NCBI RefSeq assembly: GCF_039954625.1
Contig: NZ_CP157199.1
Coordinates: 620,001-684,000, forward strand
From: Pontimicrobium sp. SW4
GTDB taxonomy: Bacteria > Bacteroidota > Bacteroidia > Flavobacteriales > Flavobacteriaceae
Length of the DNA: 64,000 nt
Direction: 5' to 3'
This document shows, piece after piece, positions 33,115-43,842 of this stretch. Under the pieces are notes generated by a model, which did not search any database, was not told the origin of the DNA, and saw only the letters and a list, made by a program, of their open reading frames with translations. A program made the translations under genes and the position numbers. Numbering within the stretch: position 1 is the stretch's first letter; every line of letters begins with the position of its first letter.

Positions 33115-35580
33115 CTAGAAGATTCCTCCTCCATCTTTTTCGTCGTCGTCTCTTTGTTTACGAGATTTTGCGCGGTATTTTCCACCACCAAAACGATAGT
33201 TTAAACCAACATTCCAAGTATTACTTTCCCAGTTGAATTGTACATCTTGTCTAAAAGGTCTATTGGTGTCTGCAGAGAATTTCATTGTATTGAAAACGTC
33301 ATTGTAACTAAAGCTAAATGTAGCCTTGTTATTAAGGAAGCTATAACGCATTCCTAGATTAACAAAATGCATAGGATCTACATCAAATTGAATACTTTCG
33401 TTTGCACCTCTATAAAATCCGAATGCTGTAAATGATAAACTTTTACTTACTCTAAAGTTATTAAATATTCTAAAGTTGTATGCCACATTATCTACTTCAA
33501 CAGTTTCTACAACAATATCATTTTCTGTAGCTACTTCTGGAGATGCTGTAAGACGTTCACTTATACTTTTTTGTGTTTGTGAGTAAAAATCGAAGCTTCC
33601 GTTAATACTCCACCATTTTGTTGGACGATAGTTTGTAGACAACTCGAAACCATATGATGATGTATTATCGAAGTTGTCATCAGTTAAAATTAATCTATTA
33701 AAGTCTGCTCTGTCAACTTGAATCATCATAGATATTTCACTATTTATTCTTCTATAAAATACACCAGCCGTAATGCTACCTTTTTCTAAATTCCTTGTAT
33801 AATTTGTTTCAAATGAATTAGTAAATTGAGGAACTAAATGTTGATTTCCAAATTTAGAGATTAAAGGTGTATTAAATTCTGGTAATGGATTTACTTGTCC
33901 AACTCCTGGTCTATCTACACGTCTACTATAACTTAATTGAAAAGAATTTTTTTCAGAAGCTTGATATGTTATAAATGCTGATGGATATACCTCAGTATAA
34001 TCATTATCAAAAGGTGTATTTGTAACTAAGTCTGTTTCTAAATCTGTTTCTTTAGCAAGTGTTTCAACTTTTACTGTTTCTGCTCGTAATCCAACTTGAA
34101 AACTCCATTTGTCTATTTTTTTACTGTAATTTACATATGCAGAGTAAATGTCTCTACTATAATCAAAATATGTTAAAGATGGAATATAATCTCCTGCCAT
34201 ATTTTGTGAACGACCGTCAGATTCATAGTTGATAGTGTTGTTAAATAATCTTGCTTGTAATCCTAATTCTAATTTTGCAGTTTCAGATAAAGGGTCAACA
34301 TAGTCTAAATTAATAGTTGTTCGATTTCTATCAGTATCATTTATTTCGAAAAAGTTAGGTCTGCTTATAAAACTTCCTGAAAATAAATTATCTGTTTCTG
34401 ATTCTCCATTGTAAATATTGTGGTCAACTTCAAGTTCAATATTTCTACCTTCTTTATTAAAATCTAATTTATAATCAAAGTTGTATTGTTGTGAGTTGTT
34501 TGAGTCGTCATTAATAAATCCTTGATTTTGAACCGTTGAGTTGCTATAGAAAATGTCAGTTCCTCCACTTACTCCTCCATTATATAAGTTTTGATTTGTG
34601 AAGACAGATAGTGTGTTTTTATCATTTAAGTAAAAATCTAAACCTACCTTAAAGACATGAGATTTATTGTCATTTAAAATATCTACTTCTTGCAAGGTGT
34701 TTTGGTCAATTCTATCAATATAGCCGTAATTAACATTTTTTGAAATATTATTACTTGCGTTTCCATATAAATTGAATTTACCATTTCTATAGTTCATATT
34801 TAATGAACTATTAAATTTTGGACGCTTTTCATAACTTAGTCCAACGCTAGTACTTCCATTAAACCCAACCATTGTATTCTTGTGAAGAACGATATTAATA
34901 ATTCCGCTCATTCCTTCTGGATCATACTTAGCAGATGGGTTGGTGATTAACTCTATAGACTTAATAGCTGAAGATGGAATTTGTTTTAGTAATTGAGCTG
35001 TTGGGATGTTAGATAGTTTACCATCTACCATTACACGTACATTCGAGTTACCACGCATGCTAATGTCTCCAGTTTGAGCATCGACACTTACAGAAGGGAC
35101 TGCTATCATAATATCTGAAGCTGTTCCTTGAGCAGCCAAGTCCTTACCTACATTAATAACTTTTCTATCAACTTTTTGCTGAATAGTAGAGACTTCAGCA
35201 ACCACTGTTACTTCGTCCAAACCCGCAGCTTCTTCCTCTAATCTAATTTCTCCGAGATCAAATTTTCTATTTTTTCGGCTAATAGTTAAATCTTTAACTA
35301 CAGATTTGTAACCTATATATTGTACAGTTACTGTAATTTTTCCTTCAGGAATTTTAGTAATATTAAATGTTCCGTCATCAAGTGTAATACCACCAGTAAC
35401 AGTTTCGCCTTTATCATTTTTAATAATGATGTTTACATAAGGAAGGGGTTCGTTAAGCGTTGCGTCTAATACCTTTCCAGATATAGAGCCATCGATTAAT
35501 TCGTTAGAATTGTTGTTTGTTGCTTGAGTGTTTTGGGTAATAAATAATAATGCCAAACACAATGTGATCAGTTTTTTCAT
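33115..35580 (-). CDS. TonB-dependent outer-membrane receptor-like protein
   Basis: 821 residues with a signal peptide. An N-terminal carboxypeptidase-regulatory-like domain (about 29-115: GSISGKVLDATLNEPLPYVNIIIKNDKGETVTGGITLDDGTFNITKIP) precedes a plug domain (about 125-230: IMIAVPSVSVDAQTGDISMRGNSNVRVMVDGK, ITNPSAKYDPEGMSGIINIVL) and a long beta-barrel ending in a basic tail, FGGGKYRAKSRKQRDDDEKDGGGIF. This is the outer-membrane-beta-barrel (OMP_b-brl_3) group, with no SusD partner adjacent, so the substrate is unlikely to be a glycan from a classic PUL. Divergent from the CoA-binding gene across a palindromic region. Confidence 0.92.
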   Translation of the reverse strand: MKKLITLCLALLFITQNTQATNNNSNELIDGSISGKVLDATLNEPLPYVNIIIKNDKGETVTGGITLDDGTFNITKIPEGKITVTVQYIGYKSVVKDLTISRKNRKFDLGEIRLEEEAAGLDEVTVVAEVSTIQQKVDRKVINVGKDLAAQGTASDIMIAVPSVSVDAQTGDISMRGNSNVRVMVDGKLSNIPTAQLLKQIPSSAIKSIELITNPSAKYDPEGMSGIINIVLHKNTMVGFNGSTSVGLSYEKRPKFNSSLNMNYRNGKFNLYGNASNNISKNVNYGYIDRIDQNTLQEVDILNDNKSHVFKVGLDFYLNDKNTLSVFTNQNLYNGGVSGGTDIFYSNSTVQNQGFINDDSNNSQQYNFDYKLDFNKEGRNIELEVDHNIYNGESETDNLFSGSFISRPNFFEINDTDRNRTTINLDYVDPLSETAKLELGLQARLFNNTINYESDGRSQNMAGDYIPSLTYFDYSRDIYSAYVNYSKKIDKWSFQVGLRAETVKVETLAKETDLETDLVTNTPFDNDYTEVYPSAFITYQASEKNSFQLSYSRRVDRPGVGQVNPLPEFNTPLISKFGNQHLVPQFTNSFETNYTRNLEKGSITAGVFYRRINSEISMMIQVDRADFNRLILTDDNFDNTSSYGFELSTNYRPTKWWSINGSFDFYSQTQKSISERLTASPEVATENDIVVETVEVDNVAYNFRIFNNFRVSKSLSFTAFGFYRGANESIQFDVDPMHFVNLGMRYSFLNNKATFSFSYNDVFNTMKFSADTNRPFRQDVQFNWESNTWNVGLNYRFGGGKYRAKSRKQRDDDEKDGGGIF

Positions 35581-35660
35581 TCGTTTTTTTGATTGATTGA
35601 TATAGTCTTGTTATAAATGCTTTTACTACATTTATACCTAACAGACGACTATATCTAATT

Positions 35661-35681
35661 CCTGTTACTTTTTTTAACAGG
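35661..35681. promoter_or_regulatory. Palindromic operator-like site between TonB receptor and CoA-binding gene
   Basis: CCTGTTA and TAACAGG, perfect 7-bp arms with a 7-nt T-rich spacer. TTAACATTT follows twice (near 35684 and 35695), so this divergent region is rich in TTAACA repeats. No -7 element is certain. Confidence 0.45.
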
Positions 35682-35705
35682 CATTAACATTTTTTTAACA
35701 TTTAC

Positions 35706-36065
35706 ATGAAAAAAACTTTAGTTTTTGGAGCATCATTAAACCCTAATAGATATTCGCATTATGCTATACAACGCTTAGTTACACATAATCATGAGGTAGT
35801 TGCCTTTGGTTTAAGAGAGGGTGAGGTTAAGGGTGTAATGATTGATACAGAACTTAAGCCTTATGAAGATATTGATACAGTGACATTATATATGAATGCT
35901 AAAAGGCAAAAGGAATATTACAATTATATTATGTCGTTAAAACCTGAGCGCATCATTTTTAACCCTGGAACCGAAAACCCAGAGTTTTTTAAACTATTAG
36001 AAGAAAACAATATTAATTTTGAAATGTCCTGTACTTTAGTCTTGCTTTCTACTAATCAGTATTAA
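35706..36065 (+). CDS. CoA-binding domain protein
   Basis: 119-residue Rossmann-fold protein of the CoA_binding_2 group (YccU-like). It opens [35 protein letters not shown], a nucleotide-binding beta-alpha-beta with G-A-S, and later [34 protein letters not shown], the typical acyl-CoA-contact region. Function unclear. The 3' end overlaps the convergent symporter gene by 30 bp. Confidence 0.88.
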   Translation: MKKTLVFGASLNPNRYSHYAIQRLVTHNHEVVAFGLREGEVKGVMIDTELKPYEDIDTVTLYMNAKRQKEYYNYIMSLKPERIIFNPGTENPEFFKLLEENNINFEMSCTLVLLSTNQY

Positions 36066-37499
36066 GCCAATAAAGGTTAGCAAGCCATTAATTGGTAATA
36101 ATTCATAACCAACTACATAACCTCCAAGACTTTCTGCTGAAATATTTCCAATAACAGCCGTTAGGATTACAGATGCAATTGCTACTATCCAAACATACTT
36201 GTCTTTTATTTGTTTTTTGGTGAAAATTCCAAAAGCGAAAAGGCCTAATAACGGTCCATACGTATAACCAGCAACTGTAAGTAAGCTATCAATAACATTG
36301 CTGCTAAGGACATATTTGAAGATAATAATAACAATAATAAGCATGATACTCATACCTATATGCGTTTTTTTACGAATGCTTTTTTGTTGGTCTTGAGGCT
36401 TTTTTTCTATGTTTAAGAAATCCACGCAAAATGACGTAGTAAGCGATGTTAAGGCACTATCTGCACTACTATAAGCAGCAGCAATTAAACCTAGCATAAA
36501 GGTAATGGCAAGTGTAATTCCAAGTCCACTATTTAAAGCAATTTCTGGAAATAATAAATCTGTTTTTGGACTGCCATCCATTAAAGGCATTGTAATATTA
36601 TGCTTTTTAGCATAAATAAATAGTAATGCACCTAAAAGCATAAATAGAAACGTAACACCAACCAATACGATACTAAATGATACCATGTTTTTTTGAGCAT
36701 CTTTTAGTGATTTACAAGTCAAGTTTTTTTGCATCATATCTTGATCTAAACCAGTCATACAAATAGTAATAAACATACCTCCCACAAACGATTTAATGAA
36801 ATGGCTTCTTTCCAAAAAGCTATCAGTAACTAGAATTTTACTGTATTCTTTTAACTCATTAGATGCTAAAAACTCACTAAAACTCCATCCTAAACTTTCG
36901 TTTATAAAATAGATAGATAAGATTACAGCTAAAATCATGAATAATGTTTGTAGTGTATCAGTCCAAACAATTGTTTTTATACCTCCTTTATTAGTATAAA
37001 TCCATATCAGTAAAATTGATATAACTACAGTAATTTCGAAAGGCACATTCCATTCGTCAAAAACAAATTGTTGTAATACAATGGCAACTAAATATAATCT
37101 GAAAGCTGCGCCTAGAACCCTTGAAACAAAGAAGAAAAAAGCACCAGTTTTATGACTTACAAACCCAAAGCGTTGCAATAAATATTCGTAAATAGAAGTA
37201 ACATTAAGTCGGTAATAAATAGGCATCAACACATAAGCAACCACAAAATACCCAACCATATAACCTAAGACCACTTGAAAATAACTAAATTGAGAGCCAT
37301 CAACCCAACCAGGAACCGAAATAAAGGTGACTCCTGATAGCGATGCGCCAACCATTCCAAATGCTACAACATACCAAGGAGATGTTTTTCCTGCCTTAAA
37401 AAAGTCGACATTACTATCGTTTTTACCAGTGAAATAAGAAATCAATATTAGTACACCAAAATAAACGGCAATGAGTATTATTATAGATATAGATGACAT
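36036..37499 (-). CDS. Sodium:solute symporter family protein
   Basis: 487-residue secondary transporter of the SSS family. About 13 hydrophobic segments; the conserved [32 protein letters not shown] region and [22 protein letters not shown] (sodium site 2 serines) are characteristic. Substrate not predictable; relatives carry sialic acid, sugars or amino acids. Start ATG at 37499; the convergent CoA-binding gene overlaps its 3' end by 30 bp. Confidence 0.92.
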   Translation of the reverse strand: MSSISIIILIAVYFGVLILISYFTGKNDSNVDFFKAGKTSPWYVVAFGMVGASLSGVTFISVPGWVDGSQFSYFQVVLGYMVGYFVVAYVLMPIYYRLNVTSIYEYLLQRFGFVSHKTGAFFFFVSRVLGAAFRLYLVAIVLQQFVFDEWNVPFEITVVISILLIWIYTNKGGIKTIVWTDTLQTLFMILAVILSIYFINESLGWSFSEFLASNELKEYSKILVTDSFLERSHFIKSFVGGMFITICMTGLDQDMMQKNLTCKSLKDAQKNMVSFSIVLVGVTFLFMLLGALLFIYAKKHNITMPLMDGSPKTDLLFPEIALNSGLGITLAITFMLGLIAAAYSSADSALTSLTTSFCVDFLNIEKKPQDQQKSIRKKTHIGMSIMLIIVIIIFKYVLSSNVIDSLLTVAGYTYGPLLGLFAFGIFTKKQIKDKYVWIVAIASVILTAVIGNISAESLGGYVVGYELLPINGLLTFIGLILISRKQD

Positions 37500-37569
37500 A
37501 ATTAAGTTTTTCGATATTTAAAATAATTAAAGCTATTTTTGAAACCTTAACAATATTAAGTAAAATTCA

Positions 37570-40569
37570 ATGAAAAAAAATTACATCTCTTTAATTTTAT
37601 TATTATTTGTATTTACAGTTTCGGCACAAGACTATAAAAAAATGATTGCTGCAGGAACATATACAGTACAGGAAATACAAGAAGAAGCTGAGGCTTATTT
37701 TAAAATTGTAGGGACAGAAAGGGGTAAAGGTTATAAGCCCTATAAAAGATGGGAATATCAGGCATTACAGAATATGGATGAAAATGGAATATTGAAAACA
37801 CCTGATTTTTATTATAAAGAACTTCAAGACTATAACAGATATATTAATCAAAAATCAAGTGCTTATAGAACAACTGTTGGTACATGGGAGGATTTAGGGC
37901 CAACTTATTGGAATAAAACTAGCGGTTGGAACCCAGGTGTTGGTAGAATTACTTCTATTGCAGTTGATCAAGTAGGAGCAGGAAATCCAAACCACATTAT
38001 AATAGGTGCTGTCTCAGGCGGTGTTTGGAGAACTACAGATCGAGGAAATACTTGGACAGTCTTAACGGATAATTTAACTAATTTAAATGTATCTGCCTTA
38101 GCGATACATCCAACAAATGCATCAACTTATTTTTGGGGATCGACTGGAGGGGTTATTTTTAAATCTCTAGATAGTGGTGCAACTTGGAATATTTTAGCTG
38201 ATGTTGGTAATGGATCAGTAAATAAAATATTAATTGACCCTACAAATACAAGCAAGATGTATTGTAGTTCTGAGAATGGTGGGATTTTTAAGTCAACAGA
38301 TTCTGGAGTGAATTGGACCCAAATACATTCTGAAGCCACAACTGGATATGATGTCGAGTTCAAACCTGGTAATACAAATGTTATTTATGCTACTGGGAAG
38401 CAGTTTTTTAAATCTATTGATGGAGGTTCAACTTTTACAATACCGCAACCTAGCTTACCATTATGGACTCAAGAGAATGTAGTTGGAGCTACAAATTGGA
38501 CAGTAGGTAACTCAAACAACACAGGTACTTTATCGCCAAAAACAGGATCATCTTTAGCACTTTTTTATTTTCCAGATTACAGTCATCCAGTTACAAAATT
38601 AACGTCGCAGGAGTTAAATCTTCAAGGAGCGACAGATCCTAAGCTTAAATTCTCATATACTAATGCACAATGGGGTTCACCAACCTTTCTTAATGAGTTA
38701 AGAGTATATTATAAGACATCTTTAGTTGGATCTTGGAATATACTAGCAACCTACACTAATAATGTAACTAGTTGGTCCGACATAGAGTTAAGTCTTCCAA
38801 ATGCATCATCAACATATTATATAGCATTTGAGGCAACAAATAATTATGGAAGAGGAACTACATTAGATGATGTATCTGTAGAAGATGTGTCTTTAGGTAC
38901 TGTTTTTCAAGATGGATTTGAATTAGGACCTAATGACTTTGGAGGTGGTCCAAAAATGATGGGAGTGTCAATAGATGATCCATCAGTTGTTTATGTTTTA
39001 GAAGCTTCTAATGGTATTTTTGGCGGGTTTTATAGGTCTACAGATAGCGGTGAAACATATACCAAACTGGATCATGGAACGAATAATTATTTTGGATATA
39101 GTTCTTCTGCAAATGATGATAGAGGGCAAGCTCCCAGAGATATGGATATTGCAGTAAATCCGACAAATGTAGATGAAGTGCATATTGCAGGGATTTTAAC
39201 TTGGAAATCAATAGATGGTGGAGATAATTTTAATATTACCTCGCAATGGACCTTGAGTAATGCAGCTAATGAAAACATTGGGTATTGTCATGCAGATGTA
39301 GATATTTTGGAGTATATAGATGGTAAACTATATGTAGGAAGTGATGGAGGTATTTTTATAGCCGAAGATCCATCAACAGTAAATACATCTTATTATACAG
39401 ATATTACAACTGGACTTGGAATTAGACAATTTTATCGAATAGGTATAAGTCAAACTAACCCAGTAATTGTTACTGGTGGTTCTCAAGATAATGGAACCTC
39501 AGTGATGGATACATCTGGCAATTGGACAGATTGGTTAGGAGCAGACGGTATGGAAAGTTTTGTAGATAAAAATAATAGTTCAATACTTTATGGAACTTCT
39601 CAAAATGGAACGTTATATAAATCTACAAATGGAGGAAGTACTTATTCATGGCTTAATAGACCACAAGATGGATTAGGAGATTATAAAACTGGAAATTGGA
39701 TTACACCATTCGAACAAGATCCTTTATTACCTGGAACTATATATGTAGGTTATGATTATGTATACAAGTCTACAAATGGAGGAGGTACTTGGGCCGAAAT
39801 TTCTCAAGATTTAGGAGGAAACCTAAATCACTTAAAGATTGCGCCTTCTAATAGCAATATTATGTATGCTGCTGATGGAGGTGTATTATATAAAACAATA
39901 GATGGAGGTGCTACAAATTGGATAACTTTAAGTGGATTCTCAGGAAGCATAAATTCTATTGCTATTCACCCAACAGACGCCAATAGAGTTGCAATAGCTA
40001 CAACAGATGCAAGTAAAGTGTTTGTTTCTACTAATGGTGGAGCCAGTTGGACACCCTATTTATTTGATTTGCCAAACTTTAGTGCTAGAGCTTTAGTATG
40101 GCAAAACAATGCTGAAAATGGCTTGTATTTAGGTATGAATTATGGTGTTTATTATATAGACGATAGTACTTCCAACAGTTGGCAACCTTTTAGTAATAAT
40201 TTGCCTAATGTGAATATTAGTGAATTAGAAATTAATACAGTGACTAATGAGATCTATGCTGCTACTTATGGAAGAGGTTTATGGAAATCGGGGCTATATA
40301 ACCCTAGTTTAAATGTTGAGGAGTTTGAATTAAACACAATATCATTATATCCAAATCCAAGTTCAAATGAAGTTACATTGTCTTGGAATAAAAGAGAAAA
40401 TGTATCTGTGAAAATGTATAATTCTATTGGAAAGCTTATATATTTTGCTAAAGATAGAAGTTTAATTGAGCCTCTAACGATTAATATATCTAATTATGAG
40501 TCAGGTATCTATTTCATTAATATCAATACTAGATATGGTATAGTTACAAAAAAACTTCTAGTTAATTAA
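37570..40569 (+). CDS. Asp-box (BNR) repeat protein with type IX secretion tail
   Basis: 999 residues. Signal peptide, then a ~60-residue region, then a beta-propeller-like domain with about ten Asp-box motifs of the form S-x-D/N-G-G-x-T-W (TTDRGNTWTV, SLDSGATWNI, STDSGVNWTQ, SIDGGSTFTI, STDSGETYTK, SIDGGDNFNI, STNGGSTYSW, STNGGGTWAE, TIDGGATNWI, STNGGASWTP), as in sialidases and sortilin-type hydrolases. A jelly-roll-like insert lies near 300-450. The C-terminal ~75 residues (ISLYPNPSSNEVTLSW…GIYFININTRYGIVTKKLLVN) form a Por secretion-system sorting domain, so it is exported and anchored or cleaved by T9SS. Enzymatic activity is not evident. Confidence 0.92.
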   Translation: MKKNYISLILLLFVFTVSAQDYKKMIAAGTYTVQEIQEEAEAYFKIVGTERGKGYKPYKRWEYQALQNMDENGILKTPDFYYKELQDYNRYINQKSSAYRTTVGTWEDLGPTYWNKTSGWNPGVGRITSIAVDQVGAGNPNHIIIGAVSGGVWRTTDRGNTWTVLTDNLTNLNVSALAIHPTNASTYFWGSTGGVIFKSLDSGATWNILADVGNGSVNKILIDPTNTSKMYCSSENGGIFKSTDSGVNWTQIHSEATTGYDVEFKPGNTNVIYATGKQFFKSIDGGSTFTIPQPSLPLWTQENVVGATNWTVGNSNNTGTLSPKTGSSLALFYFPDYSHPVTKLTSQELNLQGATDPKLKFSYTNAQWGSPTFLNELRVYYKTSLVGSWNILATYTNNVTSWSDIELSLPNASSTYYIAFEATNNYGRGTTLDDVSVEDVSLGTVFQDGFELGPNDFGGGPKMMGVSIDDPSVVYVLEASNGIFGGFYRSTDSGETYTKLDHGTNNYFGYSSSANDDRGQAPRDMDIAVNPTNVDEVHIAGILTWKSIDGGDNFNITSQWTLSNAANENIGYCHADVDILEYIDGKLYVGSDGGIFIAEDPSTVNTSYYTDITTGLGIRQFYRIGISQTNPVIVTGGSQDNGTSVMDTSGNWTDWLGADGMESFVDKNNSSILYGTSQNGTLYKSTNGGSTYSWLNRPQDGLGDYKTGNWITPFEQDPLLPGTIYVGYDYVYKSTNGGGTWAEISQDLGGNLNHLKIAPSNSNIMYAADGGVLYKTIDGGATNWITLSGFSGSINSIAIHPTDANRVAIATTDASKVFVSTNGGASWTPYLFDLPNFSARALVWQNNAENGLYLGMNYGVYYIDDSTSNSWQPFSNNLPNVNISELEINTVTNEIYAATYGRGLWKSGLYNPSLNVEEFELNTISLYPNPSSNEVTLSWNKRENVSVKMYNSIGKLIYFAKDRSLIEPLTINISNYESGIYFININTRYGIVTKKLLVN

Positions 40570-40653
40570 AGCTTGTAAAACTATATTAAGTATAAGCTCA
40601 ATACTATAGCTTAGTATTGGGTTTATTTTTTTAACTATCATATAGAAAATTAC

Positions 40654-40661
40654 TAACTTCG
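40654..40661 (+). promoter_or_regulatory. Promoter -7 element of recR
   Basis: TAACTTCG ends 5 bp before the ATG at 40667, so the transcript would be nearly leaderless. The word differs from TAnnTTTG by one base. Confidence 0.45.
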
Positions 40662-40666
40662 CCACT

Positions 40667-41284
40667 ATGGAATTCTCCTCAAAATTACTTGAAAATGCTG
40701 TGAACGAAATGTCACAATTACCAGGGATTGGTAAGCGTACAGCATTGCGTTTGGTATTACATTTATTACGTCAACCAAAAGAACAAACTAGCAATTTGAC
40801 TAAGGCATTAATGAAAATGCGCGAAGAGATTAAATTTTGCAAAAGTTGCCACAATATTAGCGATGTTGATGTTTGCGAAATATGTGCTAACCCTTATAGG
40901 AAAACAGATATAATTTGTGTGGTTGAGGACATTCGAGATGTGATGGCTATAGAAAACACTAGTACGTTTAGAGGCTTGTACCATGTGTTAGGAGGTAAAA
41001 TATCGCCAATGGATGGCGTTGGACCTCACGATTTAAATATCAACTCTCTAGTTGAAAAAGTAAAAAAGGGTGAGATAAAAGAATTAATTTTTGCTCTTAG
41101 TTCTACCATGGAAGGCGATACGACTAACTTTTATATTTATAAGCAAATCCAAGATTTAGAAGTAATTACATCGACAATTTCTAGAGGTATTTCGGTTGGT
41201 GACGAACTGGAATATGCTGATGAGGTGACCTTAGGAAGAAGCATTGTAAATCGCGTACCTTTTGAAGCGTCTTTAAAAATGTAA
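40667..41284 (+). CDS. recR: Recombination protein RecR
   Basis: 205-residue ring-forming DNA repair protein of the RecFOR pathway. An N-terminal helix-hairpin-helix ([18 protein letters not shown]) precedes a zinc finger with Cys58, Cys61, Cys70 and Cys73 ([17 protein letters not shown]), then a Toprim domain ([28 protein letters not shown]). Full length. Just 6 bp before the GT2 gene, with which it probably forms one operon. No dnaX/ybaB neighbour is in the window. Confidence 0.96.
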   Translation: MEFSSKLLENAVNEMSQLPGIGKRTALRLVLHLLRQPKEQTSNLTKALMKMREEIKFCKSCHNISDVDVCEICANPYRKTDIICVVEDIRDVMAIENTSTFRGLYHVLGGKISPMDGVGPHDLNINSLVEKVKKGEIKELIFALSSTMEGDTTNFYIYKQIQDLEVITSTISRGISVGDELEYADEVTLGRSIVNRVPFEASLKM

Positions 41285-41290
41285 TAGCGC

Positions 41291-42385
41291 TTGAAACTTT
41301 CTGTTGTCATATTAAATTATAATGTTCGCTATTTTTTAGAGCTTTGTTTGCATAGTGTAAAAGCAGCTACTTTAAATATCGATTCTGAAATTATTGTAGT
41401 TGATAATAACTCTTCCGATGATAGTTGTGACATGGTAAGAGAACTATTCCCTGATGTTGTTTTAATAGAGAATAAAGAAAATTTAGGGTTTTCAAAAGGG
41501 AACAATCAAGGTGTCACTATTGCTAAAGGTAAATATGTTTGTATTTTAAATCCTGATACAGTGGTTCCTGAAGATGTATTTTTTCAATTGCTGAAGTTTT
41601 CTAAAACTAAAGAAAATTTAGGCATTGTTGGTTGTAAATTAGTAGATGGTTCTGGGAAGTTTCTGCCAGAAAGTAAGCGAAATACTCCTATCGTGAAGGT
41701 GGCTTTACAGAAAATAAGAGGAAATTCTGCAAATTATTATGCTAATCATATTAAGAAGAATGAGGTAGCCAAAGTAGAGATACTTGTTGGCGCTTTTATG
41801 CTTGTAAAACGAGCTGTTTATAACCAATTAAATGGATTTGATGAAGATTATTTTATGTATGGAGAAGATATCGACTTATCGTACAAAGCCATAAAAGCTG
41901 GGTTAGATAATTATTATGTAGGCACAACTGCAGCTATTCATTATAAAGGAGAAAGCACATTAAAAGACAAATCTTACGCGAAACGTTTTTATGGGGCGAT
42001 GCAAATTTTTTATAAGAGACATTTCAAATCTAACGTTGTGTTTGATATGTTTGTTTGGTTAGGAATTAAGTTGGCTTTTTTAACACGCAAAGAACCAAAA
42101 GCTGTTGAAAAAAGTCCAAAAAACTTCTACACATTTTCGAATAAAAATGCAGAGTTTCTTTCTAAAAAACTGAACAAACCTGTTAAACTAATTACTAGTA
42201 TAGATGAGGTTGAAGAAAATAGTACTGTACTATTTGAGTCATCAATAACTTATAGAAAAATGATTTCTAATATGATTAGTTTGAATAAAAAAAACAATAT
42301 ATCATTCAGAATTTTTGTTAATAATTCTAACTTTATAATTGGTAGTGACAACTCAAATAGTAGAGGAGAAGTTGTCACATTTTAA
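41291..42385 (+). CDS. GT2 family glycosyltransferase (TTG start)
   Basis: 364-residue inverting glycosyltransferase. The frame opens (L)KLSVVILNYNVRYFLELCLHSV from a TTG at 41291, the expected position for GT2 proteins. No ATG lies in frame nearby, so TTG is the probable start. The GT-A fold shows VVDNNSSDDSCDMV, ENLGFSKGNNQG, LNPDTVVPEDVF (DxD-type), and FDEDYFMYGEDIDLSYKAI; this last is typical of dTDP-rhamnosyl-transferase-like members. A ~85-residue C-terminal extension (after 280) is a region also found in related flavobacterial proteins. Glycan target unknown. Confidence 0.88.
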   Translation: MKLSVVILNYNVRYFLELCLHSVKAATLNIDSEIIVVDNNSSDDSCDMVRELFPDVVLIENKENLGFSKGNNQGVTIAKGKYVCILNPDTVVPEDVFFQLLKFSKTKENLGIVGCKLVDGSGKFLPESKRNTPIVKVALQKIRGNSANYYANHIKKNEVAKVEILVGAFMLVKRAVYNQLNGFDEDYFMYGEDIDLSYKAIKAGLDNYYVGTTAAIHYKGESTLKDKSYAKRFYGAMQIFYKRHFKSNVVFDMFVWLGIKLAFLTRKEPKAVEKSPKNFYTFSNKNAEFLSKKLNKPVKLITSIDEVEENSTVLFESSITYRKMISNMISLNKKNNISFRIFVNNSNFIIGSDNSNSRGEVVTF

Positions 42386-42430
42386 ATTGAATTTATTGAA
42401 AAACCTGCAACAGATTTAATGATTTTTCGT

Positions 42431-42440
42431 TAATTTTGCA
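42431..42440 (+). promoter_or_regulatory. Promoter -7 element of the E2 gene
   Basis: TAATTTTGCA, an exact TAnnTTTG word, 35 bp before the ATG at 42476. Confidence 0.6.
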
Positions 42441-42475
42441 GTCTTAAACCTAAAAATAGCTTTTATATTAACGAT

Positions 42476-43828
42476 ATGGCAAAATTTGAACTTAAGTTAC
42501 CTAAAATGGGAGAGAGTGTTGCTGAGGCAACTATAACATCTTGGTTAAAAGAGGTAGGAGACACTATTGAAGCTGATGAAGCGGTGCTTGAAATAGCAAC
42601 AGATAAGGTAGATAGTGAAGTTCCAAGTGAAGTTGATGGTGTGCTTGTTGAAAAACTATTTGATGTTGACGATGTGGTGCAAGTTGGGCAAACCATTGCG
42701 GTTATTGAAATTGCGGGAAGTGCTAGTGAAGCACCTTCAGCACCAAAGCAAGAGGTTACAGAACCAAAGGTTGAAGCACCAATAAAGGCAGTTGCTGATG
42801 TTGCTCAAACTGTTGTAGCAGCAAAAGCTGCGGTAGAAACTCCTGTGAGTTCAACCGAAGATAGATTCTATTCGCCATTGGTTAAAAATATTGCTAAAAA
42901 GGAAGGCTTATCACAAGCTGAGCTTGATAGTATCCCAGGAACTGGTAAAGAAGGTAGAGTGACTAAAAATGATATTTTAGCATATCTTGAAAATAGAGGT
43001 AGCGAACCAGCACCACAACCAGTTGCTCAGCAAGAAGCAACACCTGAACCAGTAAAAATACAGAGTGCACCAGTAACGCCTAAGCCAGAAGTTAAAGAAA
43101 CACCTATTGAAGTAAGTGGAGGAGATGAGATTATCGAAATGACAAGAATGGGCAAATTGGTAGCGAAGCACATGGTCGATTCTGTGCAAACGTCTGCGCA
43201 TGTGCAGTCATTTATTGAAGCAGATGTGACTAATATATGGAACTGGCGAAACAAACATAAAAACGACTTTAAAAAGCGTGAAGGTGAAAACTTAACGTTT
43301 ACCCCAATTTTTATGGAAGCGGTTGCAAAGGCACTTCGTGATTACCCAATGATGAATATTTCGGTGCAAGGAGATAAAATCATTAAGAAGAAACATATTA
43401 ATCTTGGTATGGCAGCTGCATTAGGCGATGGCAATTTAATTGTGCCTGTTATTAAAAATGCAGATCAGTTAAATTTAATTGGTATGGCAAAACAAGTGAA
43501 CGACTTAGCTAATCGTGCTAGAATGAACCAACTTAAACCAGACGATATACAAGGAGGAACCTATACAGTAACTAATGTTGGAACCTTTGGTAGCATTATG
43601 GGGACACCAATTATTAACCAACCGCAAGTAGGTATTTTAGCTTTAGGAGCTATTAGAAAAGTACCAGCAGTAATTGAAACGTCTGAAGGTGATTATATAG
43701 GTATTCGATATAAGATGTTTATGTCGCATTCTTATGACCACCGTGTGGTGAATGGTGCCCTAGGAGGTCAGTTTGTAAAAGCGGTAAAAGATTATTTAGA
43801 AGCTTGGGATTTAGATAGAGAAATATAA
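42476..43828 (+). CDS. 2-oxoacid dehydrogenase complex, dihydrolipoamide acyltransferase (E2)
   Basis: 450 residues. Lipoyl domain 1-80 with the lipoylated Lys44 in EIATDKVDSEVPSEVDG; an Ala/Pro/Glu-rich hinge; E3/E1-binding domain (about 125-168, FYSPLVKNIAKKEGLSQAELDSIPGTGKEGRVTKNDILAYL); second linker; and catalytic acyltransferase domain (about 218-450) with the SHSYDHRVVNGALGGQF active site. Only one lipoyl domain is present. The sequence around the lipoyl Lys suits a branched-chain 2-oxoacid or 2-oxoglutarate complex more than pyruvate dehydrogenase, but this is not decisive. E1 is not encoded nearby. Confidence 0.9.
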   Translation: MAKFELKLPKMGESVAEATITSWLKEVGDTIEADEAVLEIATDKVDSEVPSEVDGVLVEKLFDVDDVVQVGQTIAVIEIAGSASEAPSAPKQEVTEPKVEAPIKAVADVAQTVVAAKAAVETPVSSTEDRFYSPLVKNIAKKEGLSQAELDSIPGTGKEGRVTKNDILAYLENRGSEPAPQPVAQQEATPEPVKIQSAPVTPKPEVKETPIEVSGGDEIIEMTRMGKLVAKHMVDSVQTSAHVQSFIEADVTNIWNWRNKHKNDFKKREGENLTFTPIFMEAVAKALRDYPMMNISVQGDKIIKKKHINLGMAAALGDGNLIVPVIKNADQLNLIGMAKQVNDLANRARMNQLKPDDIQGGTYTVTNVGTFGSIMGTPIINQPQVGILALGAIRKVPAVIETSEGDYIGIRYKMFMSHSYDHRVVNGALGGQFVKAVKDYLEAWDLDREI

Positions 43829-43842
43829 TACATATAGCCTGT

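Noticed and set aside
42463..43254. Minus-strand Ser/Thr/Cys-rich frames opposite the E2 gene
   Set aside because: Codon shadows of the Ala/Pro/Glu-rich linker of the E2 protein; no start context or homology.
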